Program-made: the position numbers and the translations under genes
Shown here: piece after piece, positions 8,602 through 16,881 of the stretch
Layout: the number at the start of each line of letters is the position of its first letter
Numbering within the stretch: position 1 is the stretch's first letter
From: an uncultured Candidatus Melainabacteria bacterium
GTDB lineage: Bacteria; Cyanobacteriota; Vampirovibrionia; Gastranaerophilales; Gastranaerophilaceae
Direction: 5' to 3'
DNA: 48,772 nucleotides
Assembly (NCBI GenBank): GCA_934692665.1
Contig: CAKUUG010000009.1
Span: forward strand, 1-48,772
The notes under the pieces: model-generated
Databases searched by the model: none
What the model was told of the DNA's origin: nothing
The model's input: only the letters and a program-made list of their open reading frames with translations

Positions 8602-8667
8602 AACAAACAAGCAAAAATATTTTTGCACAAGTTTTATAAATACAAAACTGATTTTTAGGAGAAATAA

Positions 8668-8967
8668 ATGAAAAAGTTATTATTGCTTACACTTATTGTA
8701 ATAGTTTCTGCAGTTTGTACCAATGCAAAAACAACAGCAAAAAAAGACGTCATCAAAGATGATGAATACAAACAAATCAAAACTCAATTCTTTAATGCTG
8801 AAGGTTATGGCGATATGTACAATTGTTTTGTTGCAAAACAAAGATTTTGCAAAGTGAAAGACTATGACACAGGCGTATACGTATTGTGCGATAGAGAAAC
8901 ATCAAGAACACAAATGGAATCAGCAAAAGTATTTTATAAACTGGGACAATGTGTAAAACTAAACTAG
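8668..8967 (+). CDS. Small secreted protein (99 aa)
   Basis: Sec signal peptide MKKLLLLTLIVIVSAVCTNA, likely cut after Ala20. There is no clear lipobox, since the Cys lies before the cleavage point. The mature part (about 79 aa) is Lys-rich with four Cys (in YNCF, RFCK, YVLCD, GQCVK), which could form two disulphides in the periplasm. Family not recognised. Ribosome site TAGGAG; terminator directly downstream, so it may be a single-gene unit or the tail of serS. Confidence 0.8.
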   Translation: MKKLLLLTLIVIVSAVCTNAKTTAKKDVIKDDEYKQIKTQFFNAEGYGDMYNCFVAKQRFCKVKDYDTGVYVLCDRETSRTQMESAKVFYKLGQCVKLN

Positions 8968-8991
8968 TTATTCGCTAAAATAAAAAACTAT

Positions 8992-9019
8992 AAAAATCCT
9001 GCATATAGCAGGATTTTTA
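8992..9019 (+). terminator. Rho-independent terminator
   Basis: 11-bp stem AAAAATCCTGC/GCAGGATTTTT (8992-9002 with 9008-9018), five-base loop, T-run in the 3' arm. Confidence 0.85.
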
Positions 9020-9059
9020 GCTATAAAATTATCATTATACAATATTTGTGCAATTCTAC

Positions 9060-9095
9060 AATCGAATTTCACAAATACTATTGTAAATTTCGATT
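9060..9095 (+). promoter_or_regulatory. Imperfect inverted repeat upstream of clpC
   Basis: AATCGAATTT (9060-9069) faces AAATTTCGATT (9085-9095): seven paired bases, one bulge, three more. It lies just upstream of a possible -10 TATACA (9120-9125). It matches neither the CtsR heptad operator nor CIRCE as I know them. Confidence 0.35.
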
Positions 9096-9147
9096 TTCAT
9101 AGTAAAATTTAATTGTGGATATACAGACTTTTTATAAGGAAGTTTAG

Positions 9148-11601
9148 ATGTTTGAAAGATTTACGGAAAAGGCAATAAGAGTAATAATGCATGCACAAGA
9201 CGAAGCACGCAGACTAGGGCACAATTTTGTCGGAACTGAGCAGCTTTTGCTTGGTTTAATTGTGGAAGGAACGGGCATTGCCTACAAAACGCTAAAATCT
9301 ATGGGCGTAAACATCAAAGATGCAAGAGAAGAAGTTGAAAAGATAATAGGTAGAGGTTGCGGCTTTGTTGCTGTTGAAATTCCTTTTACACCTAGAGTAA
9401 AAAAAGTTTTAGAGTTGTCTTGGGATGAAGCAAGGCAACTGGGACACAACTATATAGGAACAGAGCATTTGTTACTTGCTTTAATCAGGGAAGGTGAAGG
9501 CGTTGCTGCAAAAGTTCTTGAAAATTTAGGAGTAGATTTAAACAAATGTCGTGCAAATGTAATCAAAATGCTAGGAGAAACAAAGGCAACGACAGGTTCT
9601 ACTTCTCAATTAACAACACCCGGAGTTAGCCAGTCAAAAGTAAAAACCCCTTCATTAGATGAATTCGGGACAGATTTGACACAAGCAGCTCAAGAACAAA
9701 GACTTGACCCTGTTGTTGGTCGTGAAAAAGAAATTGAACGTGTAATTCAAATTTTAGCAAGAAGAACAAAAAACAATCCGGTGTTAATAGGTGAGCCCGG
9801 TGTAGGTAAAACCGCTATTGCTCAAGGTTTGGCACAAAGAATTGTAGATTGCGAAGTTCCTGATATCTTGGAAAACAAAAAAATAATTCAACTCGATATG
9901 GGTTTATTAATTGCCGGAACAAAATACAGAGGTGAATTTGAAGAACGTCTTAAAAAAATCATGGACGAAATTCGTCAAGCAGGAAATATTATTTTAGTAA
10001 TTGATGAAATGCATACTCTTATAGGAGCAGGGGCTGCAGAAGGTGCAATTGATGCTGCAAACATTTTAAAACCTGCATTATCAAGAGGAGAAATCCAAGT
10101 TATCGGTGCAACAACATTAGACGAATACAGAAAATATATCGAAAAAGATTCAGCTTTAGAAAGACGTTTTCAAACAGTAATTGTTGATCAACCTTCAATC
10201 GAAGAAACAATCGAAATAATCAAAGGATTGAAACAAAAATACGAAGAACACCACAAATTGATTATTTCAGATGAAGCAATTGTTGCAGCGACTGAATTAT
10301 CCAGCAAATTTATTACAGAAAGATTTTTGCCTGATAAAGCAATTGATATCATCGATGAAGCAGCTTCAAAAGTTCGTCTTAACGTTTCAGCACTACCACC
10401 TGAAGGAAAAGAGCTCGATAAAGAATTAAAAGCAATTATAAAAGAAAAAGAAGATGCAATTAGAAATCAAGAATTCGAAAAAGCATCAGACTTAAGAGAT
10501 GACGAAGCTAATCTAAAAGATAAAATCCATGAAATATCAGAAAAATGGCGTCAAACTCAAGACGAAAACAAACCAACAGTTGGCGTTGAAGAAGTAGCAC
10601 AAGTTATTGCAACAATCACAGGTATTCCTGTAACAAAAATAACAGAAGCTGAGTCAGAAAAACTTCTAAAATTGGAAGAAACTCTTCACAATCGTGTAAT
10701 TGGACAATCTGATGCAGTTACTTCTCTAGCAAAAGCAATAAGACGTGCAAGAGTTGGTCTAAAAGCACCAAACAGACCTATTGGAAGTTTCATTTTCTCG
10801 GGTCCTACAGGTGTTGGTAAAACAGAATTAGCAAAAGCTCTAGCAGAAGCCGTGTTTGGTTCTGAAGACAACATGGTAAGAATTGATATGTCAGAATTTA
10901 TGGAAAAACACGCTACATCAAAACTTATAGGTTCACCTCCGGGATATGTAGGCTATGATGATGGCGGAAATATGTGTGAAATCATCAGAAAAAAACCATA
11001 CTCGGTTGTTCTTTTTGATGAAATTGAAAAAGCACATCCTGACACATTTAATATAATGTTGCAAATACTGGATGATGGACGACTAACAGATTCAAAAGGC
11101 CGTCATATCAACTTTAAAAATACAATTATCATTATGACAAGTAACGTTGGTGCTAGTATGATTACAAGCACGCAAAAACTCGGTTTTTCAGTATCCGGTG
11201 ATGACAAAAAAGACAGATATGAAAAATTGAAAGACACTGTAAACGAAGAACTTAAAAAAGCGTTTAGACCTGAGTTTTTGAATCGTGTGGATGATATTAT
11301 CGTATTTGCACACTTAAATCAAGAAGAAATTAGACAAATTGTTGATTTAATGTTAAAAGATTTGTTCAAACGCTTATCAGAAAGAGATTTGACAATTGAA
11401 GTTACAGATGCTGCAAAAGATTATCTTGCAAAAGAAGGGTATTCGGAAACTTACGGTGCACGTCCTTTAAGACGCATTATTCAAAAGAAAGTTGAAGATG
11501 TTCTGGCTGAAGAAATTCTAAGCGGCAACTATAAATCGAATGACAAATTAAAAATGGACTATAGAGACGATAAAATCGTAATTGAAAAAATAGAGAACTA
11601 A
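9148..11601 (+). CDS. clpC: ClpC, AAA+ unfoldase of the Clp protease
   Basis: 817 aa. Double Clp N domain (1-145), first AAA+ module with Walker A GEPGVGKT (215-222) and Walker B LVIDEMHTL, a UVR-containing middle domain (about 430-475, QEFEKASDLRDDEANLKDKI), second AAA+ module with GPTGVGKT (552-559) and the FRPEFLNR sensor segment. LGF in the loop QKLGFSVSG stands where ClpC proteins carry VGF, the ClpP-docking tripeptide, so it should work with ClpP (not in this window). The UVR middle domain distinguishes it from ClpA and ClpB. Ribosome site AAGGAAG. Confidence 0.97.
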   Translation: MFERFTEKAIRVIMHAQDEARRLGHNFVGTEQLLLGLIVEGTGIAYKTLKSMGVNIKDAREEVEKIIGRGCGFVAVEIPFTPRVKKVLELSWDEARQLGHNYIGTEHLLLALIREGEGVAAKVLENLGVDLNKCRANVIKMLGETKATTGSTSQLTTPGVSQSKVKTPSLDEFGTDLTQAAQEQRLDPVVGREKEIERVIQILARRTKNNPVLIGEPGVGKTAIAQGLAQRIVDCEVPDILENKKIIQLDMGLLIAGTKYRGEFEERLKKIMDEIRQAGNIILVIDEMHTLIGAGAAEGAIDAANILKPALSRGEIQVIGATTLDEYRKYIEKDSALERRFQTVIVDQPSIEETIEIIKGLKQKYEEHHKLIISDEAIVAATELSSKFITERFLPDKAIDIIDEAASKVRLNVSALPPEGKELDKELKAIIKEKEDAIRNQEFEKASDLRDDEANLKDKIHEISEKWRQTQDENKPTVGVEEVAQVIATITGIPVTKITEAESEKLLKLEETLHNRVIGQSDAVTSLAKAIRRARVGLKAPNRPIGSFIFSGPTGVGKTELAKALAEAVFGSEDNMVRIDMSEFMEKHATSKLIGSPPGYVGYDDGGNMCEIIRKKPYSVVLFDEIEKAHPDTFNIMLQILDDGRLTDSKGRHINFKNTIIIMTSNVGASMITSTQKLGFSVSGDDKKDRYEKLKDTVNEELKKAFRPEFLNRVDDIIVFAHLNQEEIRQIVDLMLKDLFKRLSERDLTIEVTDAAKDYLAKEGYSETYGARPLRRIIQKKVEDVLAEEILSGNYKSNDKLKMDYRDDKIVIEKIEN

Positions 11602-11635
11602 TTTAAAAGGCTCAAAATGAGCCTTTTAAATTTTA
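11602..11635. terminator. Bidirectional terminator between clpC and the convergent gene
   Basis: 12-bp stem TTTAAAAGGCTC/GAGCCTTTTAAA (11602-11613 with 11619-11630), five-base loop, T-rich on both outer sides. Confidence 0.8.
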
Positions 11636-11932
11636 ATAATCAGAGTAGTCATCATTTTCATTAATAATAACGTTTTTATCAAATAAATCGCCATTCCTTG
11701 AAAAGTCATCCCACATTAATCCTATGTCTTTTCCTGTCATGACTCTTTGATAGGCACTTCCGTCTTTTGCAATTACAACATGGAATTTGTCTTGTGGCGT
11801 TTTGTTGTAAACGAAAATATCACAATCTTCCCTGCAAGCAACAAAGCCCAATTGTGGTTGATAACGTCTAATGTCATCTTTTGGTATACCTTGAGCATAA
11901 AATACACCACCTGAAAAACTAACTGGTTTCAA
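11633..11932 (-). CDS. Hypothetical small protein (99 aa) with N-terminal FSG motif
   Basis: Starts MKPVSFSGGVFYAQG, the short hydrophobic-FxG pattern seen at the start of several unrelated lineage-specific proteins here. Middle part DIFVYNKTPQDKFHVVIAKDG looks like a small beta-rich domain; two Cys in ACREDCD. The tail is acidic (NENDDYSDY). No family recognised. The TTG start is supported by a strong AAAAAAGGAG site seven bases upstream. Last gene of the minus-strand run that begins at 16836. Confidence 0.75.
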   Translation of the reverse strand: MKPVSFSGGVFYAQGIPKDDIRRYQPQLGFVACREDCDIFVYNKTPQDKFHVVIAKDGSAYQRVMTGKDIGLMWDDFSRNGDLFDKNVIINENDDYSDY

Positions 11933-11955
11933 GATTATTCTCCTTTTTTAATAGT

Positions 11956-12714
11956 CTAACTGTATTTAATTTTGGCAAATGCAATAGAAGCACATATTCC
12001 GAGATTTAGACTTTCTACGTTGTTATCCATAGAAAAAGTCAATTTCACATCAGAAATTTTTTCTATTTCTTTACATATTCCATTTGCTTCTGAACCAAAA
12101 GCAATAATGAAATTTTCGGGAAAATTGTACTTCATAAAGTCATTTTTTGAATCAACAACCGTTGATATAAAACTGTGGTTGTTTTTTAACAAACGAAGAA
12201 ATTCAATATCATTTGTATGTATAATGGGGATTTTAAAGATATTTTGAGTTGTAGAGCGAATTGTTTTTGTATTGTACAAATCAACACAATCGCCAAACAA
12301 AATAATTCCATCTATCGAAAAAGCAACGGCACTTCTAATTATTGTACCCAAATTTCCTGCGTCTTTTATGCCGTCAATAAGGGCTATTTTATTTAATTTT
12401 TTGAAGATATTTTTATCAACAACAGGTTCTTTTACGACTCCAACAGATGAAACAGGGCTTTTTGTTGTAGAAATTTTTTTCAATATTTCATCATTTACGA
12501 AAACAAGATTTTTTGTTTTGACTTTGGTTTTTAAATCGTTTTCTTCTTTTATAAAAACAAATTCAAATTCTACACCTTGTTCAATTAGACCTTGTATCGT
12601 TTTTTCACCATCTAAAAGAACAAGTTTTTCTATTTTTCTGTATTTTGGCTGTTGAAGTTTTACTATGTATTTTACAAGATTGTTTTGAGTGCTTGAAATT
12701 TTTTGAATATTCAT
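11956..12714 (-). CDS. SpoU/TrmH-family RNA 2'-O-methyltransferase
   Basis: 252 aa. SPOUT knot motifs are all present: NLGTIIRSA (motif 1, about 121), FGSEANGI (motif 2), and VESLNLGICASI (motif 3, the SAM-binding trefoil knot). The N-terminal 100 residues form the substrate-binding domain typical of the RlmB/TsnR type. It methylates a ribose 2'-OH in rRNA or tRNA using SAM; which nucleotide cannot be told. The start overlaps the end of the M24 peptidase gene by 4 bp, so the two are translationally coupled. Confidence 0.9.
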   Translation of the reverse strand: MNIQKISSTQNNLVKYIVKLQQPKYRKIEKLVLLDGEKTIQGLIEQGVEFEFVFIKEENDLKTKVKTKNLVFVNDEILKKISTTKSPVSSVGVVKEPVVDKNIFKKLNKIALIDGIKDAGNLGTIIRSAVAFSIDGIILFGDCVDLYNTKTIRSTTQNIFKIPIIHTNDIEFLRLLKNNHSFISTVVDSKNDFMKYNFPENFIIAFGSEANGICKEIEKISDVKLTFSMDNNVESLNLGICASIAFAKIKYS

Positions 12715-14342
12715 TCAAAGTCCTTTTGCCAATTTTTTAGCATTTTTATTTCATTTATATTTAATAGATTGTAATCTATTAAAACCTCCTCAAAAAAAAT
12801 TTTTGACAGTGAAATTTTATTGTAATTTATATCACTATAAACACAGTTTTCTATCCTAACACCAAATTCCTCTCCGGTTGACAAACTTTTTCCATACAAA
12901 CCTGGTTCAATCGAATGTGTTTGATAAGGTTTTATTATGTCTTTTGAAACGTTTGAAAGTCTGGGTGGATTTTGGTGAACAGAAGTACCTATTCCATGGC
13001 CCAATCCATGGTTAAAATTAAATCCATCATCATACAAAGGTGACAATATGTTTCTTGCCAATAAATCTAGTTCTCTCGCTGAAGTCGATTTTGACATATA
13101 ACAATTTAAAAATGCTTTTAAGACATAAGTATAGACTTTTTTGTGTATTGGTTTTGGATTTGAGCCAAAATAAAATGTTCTTGTTATATCTGTCGCATAG
13201 CCAGCTTCATAATATCCGCCACAATCCAATAACAGTATACTTTCGGGTTTTAGGATTTTCTTTTCGTCGTAACTGGAATAATGTATAGAAGCTGAATTTT
13301 CATTTATCGCAAGCAAAGTCTTGAACGATGGAGCAATAGCACCTTGTTTTATTAATTCTTCTTCAAAAATTTCTACCAAATCTTTTTCCGACAATCCTTC
13401 TTTTAACTTGTTTTTGAAATTCAATATTGCACAATCGAGTTTTTTTGAAGAATCAATCAAATGCTCAATTACACTTTTTGACTTTACAGAAGCCATCAAA
13501 GGCAAATTGTCATTTTTGATTTGGATAGGATTTTTGATTGATAAAAATTTGTTCAAGGTGATATCTTTAAAATTTATAGAGATTTTAGTCTCAATCGAAT
13601 TTATATAACTAAAAAACTCGCATAATGGTTTTATGTTTAATTTTTCTATTTTGATTTTTTTAACTTCTTCAAAATCTTCAACAAACAAAATATAATTCAG
13701 GTTTTTGAAATCCAGATATAAAACAGATTTGAAATTTGAAGAATATTTCGATTTGTAGCTTCTTAAATTAGTAAGATAAGAAATCTCGTCCAAATTAAAA
13801 ACGATTGTTTTTTCTATATCTGAATTTGTTTTTTTATATTTTTCTATCTTAAAAATAAAATCATTCTTTTCAATTTTTTTATCAACTAAAAATATACTTT
13901 TTGAATTGTCAATATCGTCGTTTTTTGAATATTTTTCGCTTAGAGAATATTTTCGCACATCAAAATAAGAATCATACTTCAAGTAATCGGACAATAAAAT
14001 ATCATCCGGAACAAAAAGTTTTGTATTTTTTTTATATTTTTTTTGAAATGCTTCAAAAAAAGTCTCACCCAGCAGCATTTTGTAGGTTTCTATTCCGTCA
14101 AAAATCTGCTTGTCCACCAATATATGATATCTGGTATCAACAAAAATTGTTATTTTGCCATTTTTTTCTATAATTGCTTCACCTTCCGTACCAGAAAAAT
14201 TGGTCAATATATTTAATGGAGAAGATGTGTAGTGATTTTTAAAATATTCATCACTCGATTTTAAAAGAAGAATATCATTTTCACCTAGCATATTTGTATA
14301 GTATTTTATTTGTTCGTTTCTAAATTTTTCGTTTTTTCTCAT
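12711..14342 (-). CDS. Xaa-Pro aminopeptidase (M24B, aminopeptidase P type)
   Basis: 543 aa. Two creatinase-like N-terminal domains (about 15-130 and 160-280) precede the pita-bread catalytic domain. All five metal ligands are visible: Asp in LLLDCGGYYEAGY, Asp in ATDITRTF, His in NHGLGHGIG, Glu in SIEPGLYG and Glu in GVRIENCV. Removes an N-terminal residue before Pro. The three-domain form is shared with large APP1-type enzymes. No signal peptide, so cytoplasmic. It starts two bases after the stop of the upstream gene; TAACAT-N6-ATG precedes it, so it may also have an internal leaderless start. Confidence 0.92.
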   Translation of the reverse strand: MRKNEKFRNEQIKYYTNMLGENDILLLKSSDEYFKNHYTSSPLNILTNFSGTEGEAIIEKNGKITIFVDTRYHILVDKQIFDGIETYKMLLGETFFEAFQKKYKKNTKLFVPDDILLSDYLKYDSYFDVRKYSLSEKYSKNDDIDNSKSIFLVDKKIEKNDFIFKIEKYKKTNSDIEKTIVFNLDEISYLTNLRSYKSKYSSNFKSVLYLDFKNLNYILFVEDFEEVKKIKIEKLNIKPLCEFFSYINSIETKISINFKDITLNKFLSIKNPIQIKNDNLPLMASVKSKSVIEHLIDSSKKLDCAILNFKNKLKEGLSEKDLVEIFEEELIKQGAIAPSFKTLLAINENSASIHYSSYDEKKILKPESILLLDCGGYYEAGYATDITRTFYFGSNPKPIHKKVYTYVLKAFLNCYMSKSTSARELDLLARNILSPLYDDGFNFNHGLGHGIGTSVHQNPPRLSNVSKDIIKPYQTHSIEPGLYGKSLSTGEEFGVRIENCVYSDINYNKISLSKIFFEEVLIDYNLLNINEIKMLKNWQKDFE

Positions 14343-14343
14343 C

Positions 14344-14745
14344 TTAATATGTTATACTCACAATTACTTCTTTAATTTTTCTGTTGTTTTCAAAATCAAC
14401 AAAATACACGCTTTCAGTATTATCTAACAAAATTTTTGAATTTTCTATTGGCAAAGTAGAGCTGTTTTTAAAAAAGTTTGATTTAAATTTTAGTATCAAT
14501 TCATAAAATTCAGCATTAATGTTTTTGTTATTTGTTTTTACTGTTTCATCCAAAAGGCTATTCAGTTTGCAAATATCGTCACCTTTTCCAATAAAAATCG
14601 ATGAAGTTTTTGAAATCGAATATATATTTATCAATCCGTCTTTTATATTGGCATTTGAGATTATTCTGTCAATTTTAGGTTTGATATCTACAATATCATC
14701 GAAACCGAAAGAATTTATATTAAATTTTTCAGATAAAAAAGACAT
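14344..14745 (-). CDS. YjbQ/UPF0047-fold protein lacking all histidines
   Basis: 133 aa. The C-terminal half, SSTLPIENSKILLDNTESVY followed by FVDFENNRKIKEVIVSI, follows the conserved end of the YjbQ (UPF0047) family (LP-V-E-N-G-R-L-L-L...G-x-FxxEFDGPR...V). The first half follows DGLINIYSISKTSSIFI, where the family normally has a T-T/A block after His. The family's conserved His residues are absent; the protein has no His at all. It is therefore probably inactive in the reported thiamine-phosphate synthase-like reaction, or does something else. It lies between the pyrophosphatase-like membrane protein and the M24 peptidase, with short gaps (15 and 1 bp), so co-transcribed. Homology call rests on pattern reading by eye. 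Confidence 0.6.
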   Translation of the reverse strand: MSFLSEKFNINSFGFDDIVDIKPKIDRIISNANIKDGLINIYSISKTSSIFIGKGDDICKLNSLLDETVKTNNKNINAEFYELILKFKSNFFKNSSTLPIENSKILLDNTESVYFVDFENNRKIKEVIVSITY

Positions 14746-14760
14746 AAATTACCATTTCTT

Positions 14761-16836
14761 TTACATAAATTTAGCCCAAACAGGAATAAAAGCCAAAGCC
14801 ACTATTATAGCGAGAGTAACAGCTGAAATCAAACTCGGAGAAACAAAATCTTCAAAGAAAGAAAAGCATTCTTTTATTACTTGTGTATTTTCTTGGGGCA
14901 AAACATCATTTTCGTTGTTTATTAATCTTGCAAAAAACCTTTTTAAAAGATAGACAATAGTAGAAATATTATCTCCAATTGTATTTATGCCGACAAAAGA
15001 AATAGTTGCACCAAGCAAAAAACCGACTATTGCTTCTGCTTTTAAAAATACGCCTACTAACGAAAATACAACAACTATGAGCAAAAAATATCCCCAAAAT
15101 CCGATTTGTACATCGTTTAAGAGATTATTCAGAGAAAATCTATTCAACATTAACAAATTTTCTTTGTTTTGAGATGAAAATTTTAAACTTTTTTTTATGT
15201 CAAATGCAAGTCTTTTTGAGCTTCTAAAAACATTGTTTATTAACAATGACAAAAACACAAACACCATTCCAAAGCCGAGCATCAAAGCAGAAGAAACGTA
15301 AGGATTCATTAAATCAACTTCTTCTAATTCAATTACTACTCCATAATTCAAAATAGAAGCAAAACTAACTAACAAAAACGCAAAATTTACATATTTGTTT
15401 AAAATGTATAAAAATTTCTTTCCGGTTTCTTTAATCAAATCAAAATCAACACCATTGCCAATTTTTTTTGAAAATAAATCCATATTTACCAAATTTTGGC
15501 AAAAATTTGCATACAGTAAAGAAACAATGCTAGAACACAAAAAACCAAATGCACAAAGCACTACTCCCCACACACCCATCAATGGTGCTTCAAGTCCATA
15601 AGAAGCAAAAAATGAAACCAAAATAACGACCATCATTAAAAAATAAGGCAAAAATGCAGAATTTAAGGATTTTTTCACTATTTGGATAAATTCATTTTTT
15701 AATCCTATAGCAGCAGAATTTGAAATATCAACCAGACTTCTTTCACTGTAGAATATTTTTCTTATGTAATAAAAAAGAACAAAAAGACCACAAACACTAC
15801 CTGTCACCAATGCCCAAGTAAGTCCCAAGTATGTCGGAAGCCAAGTTTTAATTGTAAAATAATTTATTACATTAAATATAACAGCAGAAAAAATATTGGT
15901 CAAAACAAACGTTTTAATATAGTTTGTTTTTTTGGTTAATCTGACAAATGCAAGGACAAGAATCGCAGAAAATAAACCGTTTGCGATGATTACAATAGGC
16001 AAAAACTGGCCCATAATAGCCATACAAAAAGCACCAGTTGAAACCGAAGCAACAAATATCGCTACAAAAAACATAAGAATAGAAGATGAATGAGAAAAAG
16101 CAGGTGTAAACGCCTTGAAACCATCAAACAAATATGTTGCGATTTTTTTCTCTTCTATATTTCTATTTTCAGCAAGAGCAAACATCTCATTTGTATAAGA
16201 AGAAGTCTTTAGAGATATTGCATTAATGCTCATCAAACAGAAATAAGTTAACACGATACCCAAAGCATAGCCAAAAAGTATTTGATAATCTTTAAACGCA
16301 TGGAAAAATATAACATACAAAGAAACCAAAACCCCATAAGGCAAAAATGAAGCAACTATTGCTGAATTGAAAACCTTTTTGAAAGAGATTTCGTTTTTAA
16401 AATCAAGTGTCTCTTCTATTGCAGAAACTAAAGACATCTTTGAAATTGTCATATTTAATATTAAAGCACTATATGCACCCACAATTACCAAAAAAGCAAA
16501 TTTTCCGCCTAAAGTAAAGTAACATACAATAGAAGAAAACAGTACTAAAAAAGTAACAATTTTAGAAACTTTTGCATAGAAAATTCTCACAAAAGAAAGA
16601 TAGCTGTGAATTTTTTCTTTTATTGCATCACTTTTGGTTCTGATGTATGCATTTTCAACAAACTTTAAAACTGCAAACAAAATAGCAACAGAACCTGCAA
16701 ACAATCCAATCCATTTTGATTTTGTGCTTGTTACATCTACAAAATAAACTGCATAACCAATATAGAGGGCGGCAACAAGCTCCACCCAAAAAAATGCATT
16801 CCAAATAATTTTTTTTATTAATCGACTTCTACCCAT
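14761..16836 (-). CDS. Polytopic membrane protein, degenerate membrane pyrophosphatase (HppA) homolog
   Basis: 691 aa, about 15-16 membrane segments: the size and topology of ion-pumping membrane pyrophosphatase. Several stretches follow the HppA pattern in order: SYLSFVRIFYAKVSKI (about 79), 200-265 where the acidic GADLVGKVE and DNVGDNVGD blocks should be, ISNSAAIGLKNEFIQ (371), TGKKFLYILNKYVNFAF (471, versus the GNTTAA-GKGF block), VFVFLSLLINNVFRSSKRL (525), and EDFVSPSLISAV (662, versus the GDPFKDTSGPSLN block). The catalytic Asp and Lys residues that hold Mg-PPi are nearly all gone. It should not hydrolyse PPi, so its role is open (channel, scaffold, regulator). First gene of a minus-strand run; TTGCAC-18-TATAAT-N6-ATG predicts a leaderless mRNA. 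Confidence 0.62.
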   Translation of the reverse strand: MGRSRLIKKIIWNAFFWVELVAALYIGYAVYFVDVTSTKSKWIGLFAGSVAILFAVLKFVENAYIRTKSDAIKEKIHSYLSFVRIFYAKVSKIVTFLVLFSSIVCYFTLGGKFAFLVIVGAYSALILNMTISKMSLVSAIEETLDFKNEISFKKVFNSAIVASFLPYGVLVSLYVIFFHAFKDYQILFGYALGIVLTYFCLMSINAISLKTSSYTNEMFALAENRNIEEKKIATYLFDGFKAFTPAFSHSSSILMFFVAIFVASVSTGAFCMAIMGQFLPIVIIANGLFSAILVLAFVRLTKKTNYIKTFVLTNIFSAVIFNVINYFTIKTWLPTYLGLTWALVTGSVCGLFVLFYYIRKIFYSERSLVDISNSAAIGLKNEFIQIVKKSLNSAFLPYFLMMVVILVSFFASYGLEAPLMGVWGVVLCAFGFLCSSIVSLLYANFCQNLVNMDLFSKKIGNGVDFDLIKETGKKFLYILNKYVNFAFLLVSFASILNYGVVIELEEVDLMNPYVSSALMLGFGMVFVFLSLLINNVFRSSKRLAFDIKKSLKFSSQNKENLLMLNRFSLNNLLNDVQIGFWGYFLLIVVVFSLVGVFLKAEAIVGFLLGATISFVGINTIGDNISTIVYLLKRFFARLINNENDVLPQENTQVIKECFSFFEDFVSPSLISAVTLAIIVALAFIPVWAKFM

Positions 16837-16842
16837 GACTTA

Positions 16843-16872
16843 ATTATATAAAAAACACGAAGAAAAGTGCAA
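16843..16872 (-). promoter_or_regulatory. Promoter for a leaderless start (pyrophosphatase-like gene)
   Basis: On the minus strand, TTGCAC (16872-16867), 18 bp, TATAAT (16848-16843), six bases, ATG at 16836. No ribosome site. Confidence 0.65.
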
Positions 16873-16881
16873 AAAACTCAT

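Noticed and set aside
9020..9147. CtsR or HrcA (CIRCE) operator before clpC
   Set aside because: Neither the CtsR heptad repeat nor the CIRCE 9-9-9 repeat is present.
14761..16836. Active proton-pumping pyrophosphatase (hppA)
   Set aside because: The overall pattern fits, but the Mg-PPi-binding Asp/Lys motifs are missing, so the functional name was not used.
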